A DNA stretch of 39,100 nucleotides from Paludibacteraceae bacterium (GTDB lineage Bacteria; Bacteroidota; Bacteroidia; Bacteroidales; Paludibacteraceae), in assembly GCA_017391525.1 (NCBI GenBank), contig JAFOYE010000035.1, positions 1-39,100 on the forward strand, written 5' to 3'. Position 1 is the first letter of the stretch; every line of letters starts with the position of its first letter. The notes under the pieces were generated by a model that made no database searches, was not told the DNA's origin, and saw only the letters and a list, made by a program, of their open reading frames with translations. The position numbers and the translations under genes are program-made. This document shows, in pieces, positions 15,311 through 22,979 of this stretch.

Positions 15311-16939
15311 ATGAAAAAACTCCTTTTAGGCGATGAAGCCATTGCGCAAGGCGCGATTGATGCCGGACTGAGCGGTGTATATGCTTATCCAGGCACACCA
15401 TCTACTGAGATTACAGAATACATACAATTGAGTGAGAGTCGAAAGTTGAAAGTTGAGAGTTCAGAGGCAAAGATCTTCTGCCAATGGGCTACCAACGAGA
15501 AGACCGCCATGGAAGCTGCATTGGGTATGTCTTACATGGGAAAACGTGCACTCGTATGCATGAAACATGTGGGTATGAACGTATGTGCAGATGCCTTTAT
15601 GAATGCCGCTATCACAGGTGTTAACGGCGGACTAGTGGTCCTAGCTGCTGACGACCCATCGATGCACTCCTCACAGAACGAACAGGACTCACGTTTCTAT
15701 GCTAAGTTCGCCATGATCCCATGCCTCGAACCTAGCAACCAACAAGAGGCTTACGATATGATGCATTATGCCTTTGACTTGTCCGAGGCGCTCAAGACAC
15801 CTATCCTAATGCGTGTCACCACTCGTATGGCACACTCGCGTGCCGTAGTGGAGCTCATCGATACTCCTCGTGAGCAAAATACAGCCTCTGCACCAGAGGA
15901 TGTGAGGCATTTTATCCTTCTGCCTGCCTTCGCACGTAAGAACTACGCCGAACTAGTAGAAGCACAAGCAGATTTTCTACAAACAAGTGAAGAATCGCTA
16001 TATAATACCTATACCAAAGGTAGTAACCCTAAGCGAGCTATCCTGACGACAGGTATTGCATATAACTACCTTATGGAGTTGAAAGATGAAAGTCAACAGT
16101 TGAAAGTAGATGAGGCGAGTGTGCTCAAAGTGACCCAATATCCTTTGCCAAAAGCGCTAGTTGATCAGATGGTGGCTGACGGAGCAGAGGAGATCCTCGT
16201 GATGGAAGAAGGTCAACCAGTTGTAGAAGAGTTGATTCGTGGTATGGTACCATCTTCTGTAGCAGTTAAAGGTCGTTTGACAGGCGAGTTGCCACGTATG
16301 GGCGAGCTCTCTCCTGACTGCGTACGCGAGGCTTTGGGTCTAGACAAATTGCCTACACGCGAACCTGATGAGTTAGTAGCTCCACGTCCACCAGCATTGT
16401 GCCAAGGTTGTGGTCACAGAGATATGTATGCCGCTCTCAACGAAGTAGCAGCCGAGCACGAAGATGCGCGCATCTTTGGCGATATCGGTTGTTATACCCT
16501 GGGTGCATTGGCGCCATTCAACGCTATCCACGCTTGTGTGGAGATGGGTGCAAGTATCACGATGGCAAAGGGTGCTGCTGATGCAGGTCAACATCCTGCT
16601 ATTGCGGTAATTGGTGACTCTACTTTTACGCACTCGGGTATGACTGGTTTGTTGGACTGTGTGAACTGCAAGTCTAATGTGGTGGTACTCATCTCCGACA
16701 ACTTGACCACAGGTATGACCGGAGGTCAAGATTCAGCAGGTACAGGTCGTTTGGAAGCTATCTGCGAAGGTTTAGGCGTAGAGCCAGAGCACTTGCGCGT
16801 GGTAGTGCCATTGCCTAAGCATATGGAGGAGATCAAGCAGATCTTGCGCGAGGAGATCGCATATAACGGTACATCGGTTATCATCGCTCGCCGCGAATGT
16901 ATCCAAACCCTCAAACGCCATTTGAAGGCTAAGAAATAG
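15311..16939 (+). CDS. iorA: Indolepyruvate:ferredoxin oxidoreductase, alpha subunit
   Basis: A 542-residue thiamine-diphosphate enzyme that, with IorB, oxidises arylpyruvates from Trp, Phe or Tyr to aryl-acetyl-CoA and reduces ferredoxin. It starts MKKLLLGDEAIAQGAIDAG with YPGTPSTEI. Around 363 is CQGCGHRDMYAAL. The TPP-binding half has GDIGCYTLG and GDSTFTHSGMTG followed by DNLTTGMTGGQ. It ends just after ARRECIQTLKRH, with no C-terminal double 4Fe-4S ferredoxin domain as found in longer IorA proteins. Two in-frame inserts come from GTTGAAA repeats: residues about 41-54 (RKLKVESSEA) and about 255-268 (LKDESQQLKVDEA). The start is the ATG at 15311; an upstream in-frame extension lies between promoter and ATG. 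Confidence 0.94.
   Translation: MKKLLLGDEAIAQGAIDAGLSGVYAYPGTPSTEITEYIQLSESRKLKVESSEAKIFCQWATNEKTAMEAALGMSYMGKRALVCMKHVGMNVCADAFMNAAITGVNGGLVVLAADDPSMHSSQNEQDSRFYAKFAMIPCLEPSNQQEAYDMMHYAFDLSEALKTPILMRVTTRMAHSRAVVELIDTPREQNTASAPEDVRHFILLPAFARKNYAELVEAQADFLQTSEESLYNTYTKGSNPKRAILTTGIAYNYLMELKDESQQLKVDEASVLKVTQYPLPKALVDQMVADGAEEILVMEEGQPVVEELIRGMVPSSVAVKGRLTGELPRMGELSPDCVREALGLDKLPTREPDELVAPRPPALCQGCGHRDMYAALNEVAAEHEDARIFGDIGCYTLGALAPFNAIHACVEMGASITMAKGAADAGQHPAIAVIGDSTFTHSGMTGLLDCVNCKSNVVVLISDNLTTGMTGGQDSAGTGRLEAICEGLGVEPEHLRVVVPLPKHMEEIKQILREEIAYNGTSVIIARRECIQTLKRHLKAKK
15432..15463 (+). repeat. GTTGAAA-type insert 1 in iorA
   Basis: Imperfect GTCGAAA-GTTGAAA-GTTGAGA-GTTCAGA heptads encode RKLKVESSE in a loop before the conserved WATNEKTAMEAALG helix. 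Confidence 0.8.
16076..16114 (+). repeat. GTTGAAA-type insert 2 in iorA
   Basis: Imperfect repeats GTTGAAA-GATGAAA-GTCAACA-GTTGAAA encode LKDESQQLKV just before the conserved VTQYPLP segment. Confidence 0.78.
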
Positions 16940-16966
16940 TTGAAAGTTTATAGTTTAATGTTTAAA
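16938..16966. repeat. Short repeat at the iorA-iorB junction
   Basis: GTTGAAAGTTTATAGTTTAA-type words begin at the iorA TAG stop. Confidence 0.6.
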
Positions 16967-16978
16967 GACAAAGAATCC

Positions 16979-17557
16979 ATGAAACGCGATATTATACTAG
17001 CTGGCGTAGGAGGTCAAGGTATCCTCTCTATTGCCACCGTCATAGGCGATGCAGCCCTCAACGAAGGTCTTTATCTGAAACAAGCCGAAGTACACGGTAT
17101 GAGTCAACGAGGAGGCGATGTGCAATCTAATCTACGTTTATCTTCAGAACCTATCTATTCGGATCTTATTCCAAAGGGTGGGGCAGATATCATCATCTCG
17201 CTCGAACCAATGGAGGCGCTCCGTTATTTGCCATACCTCAAACCTGAAGGATGGATCGTAACTTCGTCCAAACCATTTGTCAATATCCCTAACTACCCAG
17301 AATTAGAGGAGGTTCTATCGCATATTAAGGCGCTAGATCATCATGTATTGGTAGACGTAGAGACATTAGCCAAGGAAGCAGGTGCGCCTGCTCAAGCGGC
17401 AAATATGGTGCTTTTGGGTGCAGCTATTCCGATGTTGGGTATCGACCACGACAAGATCATTGATGGTGTGAGTCGTATCTTCGCACGCAAAGGTGAATCC
17501 GTAGTCAATAGCAATATAGCTGCTATAGAAGCAGGCTACAACGCTTCTAAACACTAA
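16979..17557 (+). CDS. iorB: Indolepyruvate:ferredoxin oxidoreductase, beta subunit
   Basis: A 192-residue partner of IorA, of the pyruvate ferredoxin oxidoreductase gamma type. MKRDIILAGVGGQGILSIAT carries the GVGGQG signature, followed by EVHGMSQRGGDVQSNLR and the mid-chain LEPMEALRYLPYL. The start was placed at ATG 16979 because this gives the family N-terminus; codons further up (TTG 16940, ATG 16958) read through repeat DNA. The final codons (ASKH-stop) and the TAA lie inside the repeat CTAAACACTAAACAGTAG. It is translated from the same message as iorA and the aminotransferase. Confidence 0.93.
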   Translation: MKRDIILAGVGGQGILSIATVIGDAALNEGLYLKQAEVHGMSQRGGDVQSNLRLSSEPIYSDLIPKGGADIIISLEPMEALRYLPYLKPEGWIVTSSKPFVNIPNYPELEEVLSHIKALDHHVLVDVETLAKEAGAPAQAANMVLLGAAIPMLGIDHDKIIDGVSRIFARKGESVVNSNIAAIEAGYNASKH

Positions 17558-17592
17558 ACAGTAGGCACCCTGTGCCGTTCACTAAACACAAG
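17548..17592. repeat. TAAACAGTAG hairpin cassette at the iorB stop
   Basis: CTAAACACTAAACAGTAG, then the mini-hairpin GGCAC-cct-GTGCC, then GTTCACTAAACAC: the same linker-hairpin-linker order as at 32108-32182 and 32471-32511. Confidence 0.85.
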
Positions 17593-17595
17593 AAT

Positions 17596-18927
17596 ATGAG
17601 TTTTCCGTTGAATAAACAACTCGTAGATCAAACATGTATCGATTTTGGTCTGCGAAATGCCAAAGAACTAGGTGCTTCATCCATTCGCCAGCTCGTTGGC
17701 GTAGTCAAGGATATCGAACGTGCTACTGGTGTGGAGTTTATCCACATGGAGCTCGGCGAACCAGGCTTGCCAGCCGAGCAGATTGGTATTGCTGCTGAGC
17801 ACAAAGCCTTGAAAGCGGGCTATGGCGCTAAGTATCCACTTATAACAGGAATCACAGAGGTCAAACACTGGGGTAGCGAGTTTGTGCGTGCGTTCATGAA
17901 TCTAGATATCCCAACCGAGTGTATCGTGCCTACAGTAGGTAGTATGCAAGCCGCTTTTGCTATCAATATGCTAGTATCACAATTGGATGAGAAGCGCGAT
18001 ACGATCCTCTTCCTTGACCCTTGTTTCCCTGTGCAAAAACAACAATGCAAGGTTATCGGCGTGCGTGTAGATGCTTTTGATGTAGCGGATTTCCGTGGCG
18101 AAGCTTTGGCTGAAGAGCTTGAGCGTCACTTTAAGTCGGGTCGTATAGCAGCCATGCTGTTTTCTAATCCAAATAACCCTTCGTGGATGTGTCTTACAGA
18201 GCGCGAATTGGAGATCATAGGTCGTTTGGCATCCTTGTATAACGTATTGGTTATCGAGGACTTAGCGTACTTGAATATGGACTTCCGCGATAGCGAACGT
18301 GGTATGCCTTATGAGCCACCATACCAACCAACTGTAGGCAAGTATACTAACAACTGCTTGCATATGATCTCTTGCTCAAAGATGTTCTCTTATGCGGGTC
18401 AACGTGCTGCTATCATAGCTATCAACCCATACTTGGCACATCGTAGATTTGCATCTTTGGCAGAGCGTTATCAGAACGATGGTGAATTCCTGCGTAACTT
18501 TATTTATAATGTCTTATATAGCTTGTCATCGGGTGTTACACATAGTGTGCAGTTTGCTATGACGGCAATGTTCAAAGCAGCTTGCCAAGGCAAGATAGAT
18601 TTTGTCACGACCACTCGTGAGTATGCGCGAAGAGCGAAACTTGTCAAAGAGATTATGCTTCGCAATGGTTTCCATATCGTCTACGACAAGGATGCTGACG
18701 ATGAGGAGGTTGGCGATGGCTTCTTCTTTACCTTTGGATACAAGGACTGGACGGGCGAGAAGATGGTCAATAAGATCATCTATTATGGCATCTCTGCAAT
18801 CTCCTTGGCCAGTACAGGAGCTAAGCGTGAGGGTATGCGTGCTTGCGTAAGTTGTATCAAGGACGACCAACTAGAAGAACTCGACAAGCGTCTAGCGTTG
18901 TTTAATAGAGATTATTGTGATCAGTAA
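17596..18927 (+). CDS. Class I/II PLP-dependent aminotransferase
   Basis: A 443-residue fold-type I aminotransferase; the start is ATG 17596 (MSFPLNKQLVDQ). PLP-site marks: MELGEPGLP near the N-terminus, PTVGSMQAAFAI, FSNPNNPSW (about residue 190), VIEDLAYLNMD, the Schiff-base lysine in ISCSKMFSYAGQRAA (about 260), and a late Arg region. Lying between iorB and a CoA transferase, its likely job is to convert aromatic amino acids to arylpyruvates for IorAB; this comes from context, since the sequence alone does not fix the substrate. It is separated from iorB by 38 bases and from the next gene by 9. Confidence 0.9.
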   Translation: MSFPLNKQLVDQTCIDFGLRNAKELGASSIRQLVGVVKDIERATGVEFIHMELGEPGLPAEQIGIAAEHKALKAGYGAKYPLITGITEVKHWGSEFVRAFMNLDIPTECIVPTVGSMQAAFAINMLVSQLDEKRDTILFLDPCFPVQKQQCKVIGVRVDAFDVADFRGEALAEELERHFKSGRIAAMLFSNPNNPSWMCLTERELEIIGRLASLYNVLVIEDLAYLNMDFRDSERGMPYEPPYQPTVGKYTNNCLHMISCSKMFSYAGQRAAIIAINPYLAHRRFASLAERYQNDGEFLRNFIYNVLYSLSSGVTHSVQFAMTAMFKAACQGKIDFVTTTREYARRAKLVKEIMLRNGFHIVYDKDADDEEVGDGFFFTFGYKDWTGEKMVNKIIYYGISAISLASTGAKREGMRACVSCIKDDQLEELDKRLALFNRDYCDQ

Positions 18928-18936
18928 ACGATTAAT

Positions 18937-20229
18937 ATGAAATTCGTATCTCCCATAGAGGCCGTAGGCCTCGTGAAATCAGGCGACACTATTGTTGTTC
19001 AAGGTTCTACATCAATACCTATGGTATTATTGCGTGCTCTGACAGAGCGTGCCAACGAGCTGCGTGATGTGAAAGTCATCTCCGGTTTTGGCGTGCATCC
19101 AGAAGAAGCTCCATACGCTAAACGCGAGTTGATGGACTCATTCCGAGCGCTTAATATATTTGTGCCAAACAACCTGCGCCGTGCTATGAAAGAGGGTGTA
19201 GCGGACACGATCCCATGTTTCTTGGGTGAAGTTCCTTTCCTTTTCCGTAGCGGACAAGTGCCTGTAGATGTAGCATTTCTGAATGTCAGCGAACCTGACG
19301 AGAATGGCTATTGCTCGTTTGGTATTAGTGCCGACATCGCTTTCTCAGGAGCTGAATGTGCTAAGACTGTGATAGCGCAGGTAAACAAGTATATGCCTCG
19401 CACGTTTGGTGATCCGGTTATTCACGTGAGTCAGATTGCTGCTATGTGTCGTGGTGATGAGCCATTGCAAGAGGTGCCAACACCTGTTCCAACCGAAGTG
19501 GAAACACGCATCGGTAATTTCATTGCTAACGAGATTCCTGATGGCGCTACCTTGCAGATTGGCGTGGGTGGTATACCTAATGCAGTTATCAATGCACTCG
19601 GTAATCACCAGCACCTAGGTCTACATACCGAGGCCATCACGGATGGCGTTTTGCCACTGATTCAAAAGGGTATCATAGACAACTCGCTCAAGAAGATTTA
19701 CCCTGGCAAATCGCTTGGTAGTCTGGTACTTGGATCGAAGCATTTGTACGAATACATGCATAATAACGAAGATTTTGTTATTCGCGATGTAGCCTTTACC
19801 AACGACCCACAAAACATTCGTCAGAACCCCAAAGCAATGGCCATCAATTCGGCTATCGAGGTGGACTTGACTGGACAGATTTGTGCCGACTCAATAGGCG
19901 AAACCATCATCTCTGGCGTGGGTGGACAGCATGACTTTATGTACGGTGCTTCGCTATCGGAGGGTGGTAAATGTTTTATCGCTTTGCCTAGTATGACAAG
20001 CAAGGGTCAAAGTAAGATTGTGGCTAATTTGGCTCCTGGTGCAGGTGTAGTAACCACACGTTTTCAAGCACAATATATTGCCACAGAGCATGGTATTGTC
20101 TATCTACGTAATCTGCCATTAGCAGAACGTGCTAAGGCCTTGATTAGCATTGCCGACCCTTCTGTACGAGAAGACCTCGAACGTGCGGCTGTGAAGCGAT
20201 TTGGAATAGGATTCTTAAGACTGATATAA
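18937..20229 (+). CDS. Acetyl-CoA hydrolase/transferase family protein (class I CoA transferase)
   Basis: A 430-residue CoA transferase with the catalytic Glu232 in HTEAITDG and oxyanion-hole glycines in GVGGIPNAV (209-217) and GVGGQHDF. Members act on 4-hydroxybutyrate, butyrate, acetate or succinate. In this operon the plausible reaction is transfer of CoA from an aryl-acetyl-CoA to a short acid, releasing phenylacetate, indoleacetate or a related acid while saving the thioester energy. Bacteroides often have a phenylacetate-CoA ligase beside iorAB instead. The stop codon is followed by the promoter of fabD without a repeat array. Confidence 0.9.
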   Translation: MKFVSPIEAVGLVKSGDTIVVQGSTSIPMVLLRALTERANELRDVKVISGFGVHPEEAPYAKRELMDSFRALNIFVPNNLRRAMKEGVADTIPCFLGEVPFLFRSGQVPVDVAFLNVSEPDENGYCSFGISADIAFSGAECAKTVIAQVNKYMPRTFGDPVIHVSQIAAMCRGDEPLQEVPTPVPTEVETRIGNFIANEIPDGATLQIGVGGIPNAVINALGNHQHLGLHTEAITDGVLPLIQKGIIDNSLKKIYPGKSLGSLVLGSKHLYEYMHNNEDFVIRDVAFTNDPQNIRQNPKAMAINSAIEVDLTGQICADSIGETIISGVGGQHDFMYGASLSEGGKCFIALPSMTSKGQSKIVANLAPGAGVVTTRFQAQYIATEHGIVYLRNLPLAERAKALISIADPSVREDLERAAVKRFGIGFLRLI

Positions 20230-20234
20230 AAATA

Positions 20235-20266
20235 TTTGCACAACCAAGAAAAAAGTAGTACCTTTG
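20235..20266 (+). promoter_or_regulatory. Promoter of fabD
   Basis: TTTG (20235-20238), 20 nt, TACCTTTG (20259-20266), 18 bases before the ATG. Confidence 0.88.
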
Positions 20267-20284
20267 CAGAAAATTTGAAAGCAC

Positions 20285-21154
20285 ATGATGAAAGCATTTG
20301 TTTTTCCAGGACAAGGAGCCCAATACTCAGGTATGGGCAAAGATTTATACGACAATCATCAACAAGCACGAGAAAGAATGAACCGTGCCAATGAGATTTT
20401 GGGTTTTCGTTTGACAGATATCATGTTTGAAGGTTCGGACGAAGACCTCAAACAGACACGTGTGACACAACCTGCCATCTTTCTGCATTCGGTTATCTCT
20501 GCCCAACTAATGACTACCTACAAGCCAGATATGGTGGCAGGTCACAGTTTGGGTGAGTTCTCAGCTTTGGTGGCAGCAGGTGTACTAGGTTGGGAAGATG
20601 CATTGCGCTTGGTTAGCGAACGTGCGCTTGCCATGCAAGAGGCATGTGAGATGCAACCAGGAACTATGGCTGCTGTGCTAGCAATGGCGGACGAGCGAGT
20701 AGCAGAGATTTGCGACAGCATCGACGACATAGTGGTAGCAGCTAACTTCAATTGCCCAGGACAAGTGGTCATCTCGGGTTCGTTGACTGGTGTAGACCTA
20801 GCATGCAAAGCATTGAAAGAGGGCGGAGCTAAGCGTGCGCTGAAGTTACCAGTAGGTGGAGCATTCCATTCACCATTGATGCAACCAGCCGCAGAGCGTT
20901 TGGAGAAGGCTATTTTAGCTACAACTTTTGGAACGCCACAATGCCCTGTATATCAGAATATAAGCGCAAAGGGAGAGACAGACAAGGAAGTCATTCGCAA
21001 GCAATTGTTGCAGCAACTCACTTCGCCTGTTCGTTGGACTCAAAGCGTCGAACAAATGATAGCCGATGGCGCTACGGAGTTCTATGAGTTTGGTCCAGGG
21101 GATGTACTAAAAGGACTTATCAAGAAGATCAATTCGGAGATCATAGTAGGGTAG
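20285..21154 (+). CDS. fabD: Malonyl-CoA:ACP transacylase
   Basis: A 289-residue cytosolic enzyme that loads malonyl groups from CoA onto acyl carrier protein for fatty acid synthesis. It opens AFVFPGQGAQYSGMG. The nucleophile is Ser88 in AGHSLGEFS and the catalytic His is His195 in GAFHSPLM; the arginine binding the malonyl carboxylate lies in the SERALAMQEA helix. Two adjacent ATG codons (20285, 20288) are possible starts. It has its own promoter and terminator, so it appears monocistronic rather than part of a fab cluster. Confidence 0.96.
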   Translation: MMKAFVFPGQGAQYSGMGKDLYDNHQQARERMNRANEILGFRLTDIMFEGSDEDLKQTRVTQPAIFLHSVISAQLMTTYKPDMVAGHSLGEFSALVAAGVLGWEDALRLVSERALAMQEACEMQPGTMAAVLAMADERVAEICDSIDDIVVAANFNCPGQVVISGSLTGVDLACKALKEGGAKRALKLPVGGAFHSPLMQPAAERLEKAILATTFGTPQCPVYQNISAKGETDKEVIRKQLLQQLTSPVRWTQSVEQMIADGATEFYEFGPGDVLKGLIKKINSEIIVG

Positions 21155-21181
21155 TATACCCCGAAAAATACAACTGGTTTA

Positions 21182-21215
21182 TCTAGTCTGACTAGTATAC
21201 TAGTTTTGCTAGAGT
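21182..21215. repeat. CTAGT array after fabD
   Basis: Five CTAG sites in 34 bases, between the fabD stop and its terminator. Confidence 0.8.
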
Positions 21216-21220
21216 CAAAG

Positions 21221-21254
21221 AAAATCGCAGAAATGAGCAAGTTTCTGCGATTTT
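21221..21254 (+). terminator. Rho-independent terminator of fabD
   Basis: A perfect 13-bp stem AAAATCGCAGAAA (21221-21233) / TTTCTGCGATTTT (21242-21254), with an 8-base loop and T run. Flanking A and T runs make it bidirectional in principle. Confidence 0.92.
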
Positions 21255-21255
21255 T

Positions 21256-21287
21256 TTTGCGTATGTGCATTTTTTTTACTACCTTTG
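21256..21287 (+). promoter_or_regulatory. Promoter of the nitroreductase-pdxA-alaS run
   Basis: TTTG (21256-21259), 20 nt, TACCTTTG (21280-21287). The spacer reads CGTATGTGCAT followed by T, nearly identical to the mutY promoter spacer. Confidence 0.88.
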
Positions 21288-21337
21288 TGCGCTAATTTGG
21301 AGCATTCTTATTAATAAATTAATAACAACATTTATAT

Positions 21338-21847
21338 ATGCAAGATTTTCAATCACTTTGCCAACTAAGGCGTTCTTATAGAAAATACACTAATCAAGCT
21401 GTAGAACAAGAGAAATTGGACTACATTGTTCGTTGTGCGCTCATGTCACCAGCGGGCAAGCGTATGAACCCATGGCACTTTGTGGTAATCAAGAACGAAG
21501 AGATACTTCGTCAACTAGCCGGTTGCCGCACCTATGGTAGCGGAATGTTCGACACCGCTATGGCAGGTATCGTAGTAGCAGCAGACACAAGCGTGATTGA
21601 CACATGGCAATGCGATGCAGCTATTGCAGCGCAAAACATTTGGCTCGCAGCAGCTGATCAAGGACTAGGCGCATGCTGGTGTCACGTATATCAAAGAGAA
21701 GGCGCTGAGGATTTGGTGCGTAAGTTGACCAACCTCCCAGAGAACTACACTGTACTTTGCGTGATATCTCTGGGTTACAAGAACGAAGAGCGCAAACCAT
21801 TTGACTTCGAGAAACTGCAATACGATAAGGTTACGCAGATAGATTAG
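21338..21847 (+). CDS. Nitroreductase family protein
   Basis: A 169-residue flavin (FMN) oxidoreductase, at the short end of the family. The N-terminal RRSYRKYT motif binds the FMN phosphate. SPAGKRMNPWHFVV and AAIAAQNIWLAAADQGLGACW are the usual dimer and flavin segments, and VISLGYKNEE closes the fold. It uses NAD(P)H to reduce quinones, nitro compounds or other small acceptors; the physiological substrate is unknown. It is first in a run with pdxA and alaS, and a TTTAGAG repeat starts at its stop codon. Confidence 0.9.
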   Translation: MQDFQSLCQLRRSYRKYTNQAVEQEKLDYIVRCALMSPAGKRMNPWHFVVIKNEEILRQLAGCRTYGSGMFDTAMAGIVVAADTSVIDTWQCDAAIAAQNIWLAAADQGLGACWCHVYQREGAEDLVRKLTNLPENYTVLCVISLGYKNEERKPFDFEKLQYDKVTQID

Positions 21848-21888
21848 TGTTTAGAGTTTAGAGTTTAAAGTTTAGAGTTTAGAGGCAA
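21845..21888. repeat. TTTAGAG tandem repeat
   Basis: About five imperfect heptamers (GTTTAGA/GTTTAAA) begin at the nitroreductase TAG and end just before the pdxA ATG. Confidence 0.85.
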
Positions 21889-21892
21889 GTAT

Positions 21893-22978
21893 ATGAAACC
21901 AACAATAGCAATAACAGCAGGTGATATCAACGGTGTAGGATACGAGATTATCGTGAAATGCATCGCTGACCCACATATTTGTGAGATTTGTCGCCCTATC
22001 GTATATGGCAATGCCAAAGTAGCAAAGCAACATATACAGACCATGGACGAACAATACCATAACATCCAATGGAATATCATCAACGATCCAAAGCAAGCCA
22101 AAGATGGACGTCTCAACCTCCTCACTTGCTACAACGATGATACCCCTGTACAATTAGGTGTGTCTACTCCTGAAGCCGGACAAGCATCCTTCAAGAGTCT
22201 TCAACGTGCGTGTCAGGACCTCAAACAAGGACTCGTTCACGCTATCGTAACCGCACCTATCAATAAGGACAATATCCAATGTGATAAGTTCCACTATTCA
22301 GGTCATACCGAGTACCTCACCAAGCAGTTTGGTGAAGGCAAGGATAGCTTGATGATGATGCTTAGCGACCGTATGCGCGTGGCACTCGTGTGCAACCATA
22401 CACCTATAGCAAAAGTAGCAGAGAACATCACAGAGGAACGCATATTGAGCAAACTAGATGTGCTCAACGAGACCCTCAAAAAGGATTTCTCTTGCCGCAA
22501 ACCACGTATCGCTGTCTTGGCATTGAACCCACACGCAGGCGACAACGGTCTAATTGGCGAAGAGGAGACTCACATCATCCGTCCAGCTATTGCTAAGGCA
22601 CAGGAGCAAGGCATCTGGGCGTTTGGTCCATACTCTGCAGATGGCTTCTTTGGTGCAGGTCAATACAACCATTTTGATGCAGTATTGGCTATGTATCACG
22701 ACCAAGGCTTAGCTCCATTCAAGGCGCTAGATATGAGCGGCGTGAACTATACAGCAGGTCTACCTGTAATCCGTACATCGCCAGACCATGGTACTGCTTA
22801 CGGTATTGCAGGCAAAAACGAGGCTGATGCACAAAGTATGGCACATGCTATCTACACAGCGATAGATATCCTCAAAGTTCGTGATAACAACGAGAAACTG
22901 CTGGCTAACCAACTAGTAGTAGAGGTGAAAGAAGTGAAGAAAGAATACAAAGTAGAGAAATTTATACCACAAGATTGA
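21893..22978 (+). CDS. pdxA: 4-hydroxythreonine-4-phosphate dehydrogenase
   Basis: A 361-residue enzyme of the DXP-dependent vitamin B6 pathway; it oxidises 4-phosphohydroxythreonine with NAD. It opens [14 protein letters not shown]. Metal ligands are the histidines in [19 protein letters not shown] and [26 protein letters not shown] is also diagnostic. The C-terminal tail after AIYTAIDI is longer than usual and rich in Lys, Val and Glu (about 30 residues), possibly neutral extension. The TGA is one base from the alaS ATG, so the two are co-transcribed. Confidence 0.95.
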   Translation: MKPTIAITAGDINGVGYEIIVKCIADPHICEICRPIVYGNAKVAKQHIQTMDEQYHNIQWNIINDPKQAKDGRLNLLTCYNDDTPVQLGVSTPEAGQASFKSLQRACQDLKQGLVHAIVTAPINKDNIQCDKFHYSGHTEYLTKQFGEGKDSLMMMLSDRMRVALVCNHTPIAKVAENITEERILSKLDVLNETLKKDFSCRKPRIAVLALNPHAGDNGLIGEEETHIIRPAIAKAQEQGIWAFGPYSADGFFGAGQYNHFDAVLAMYHDQGLAPFKALDMSGVNYTAGLPVIRTSPDHGTAYGIAGKNEADAQSMAHAIYTAIDILKVRDNNEKLLANQLVVEVKEVKKEYKVEKFIPQD

Positions 22979-22979
22979 T

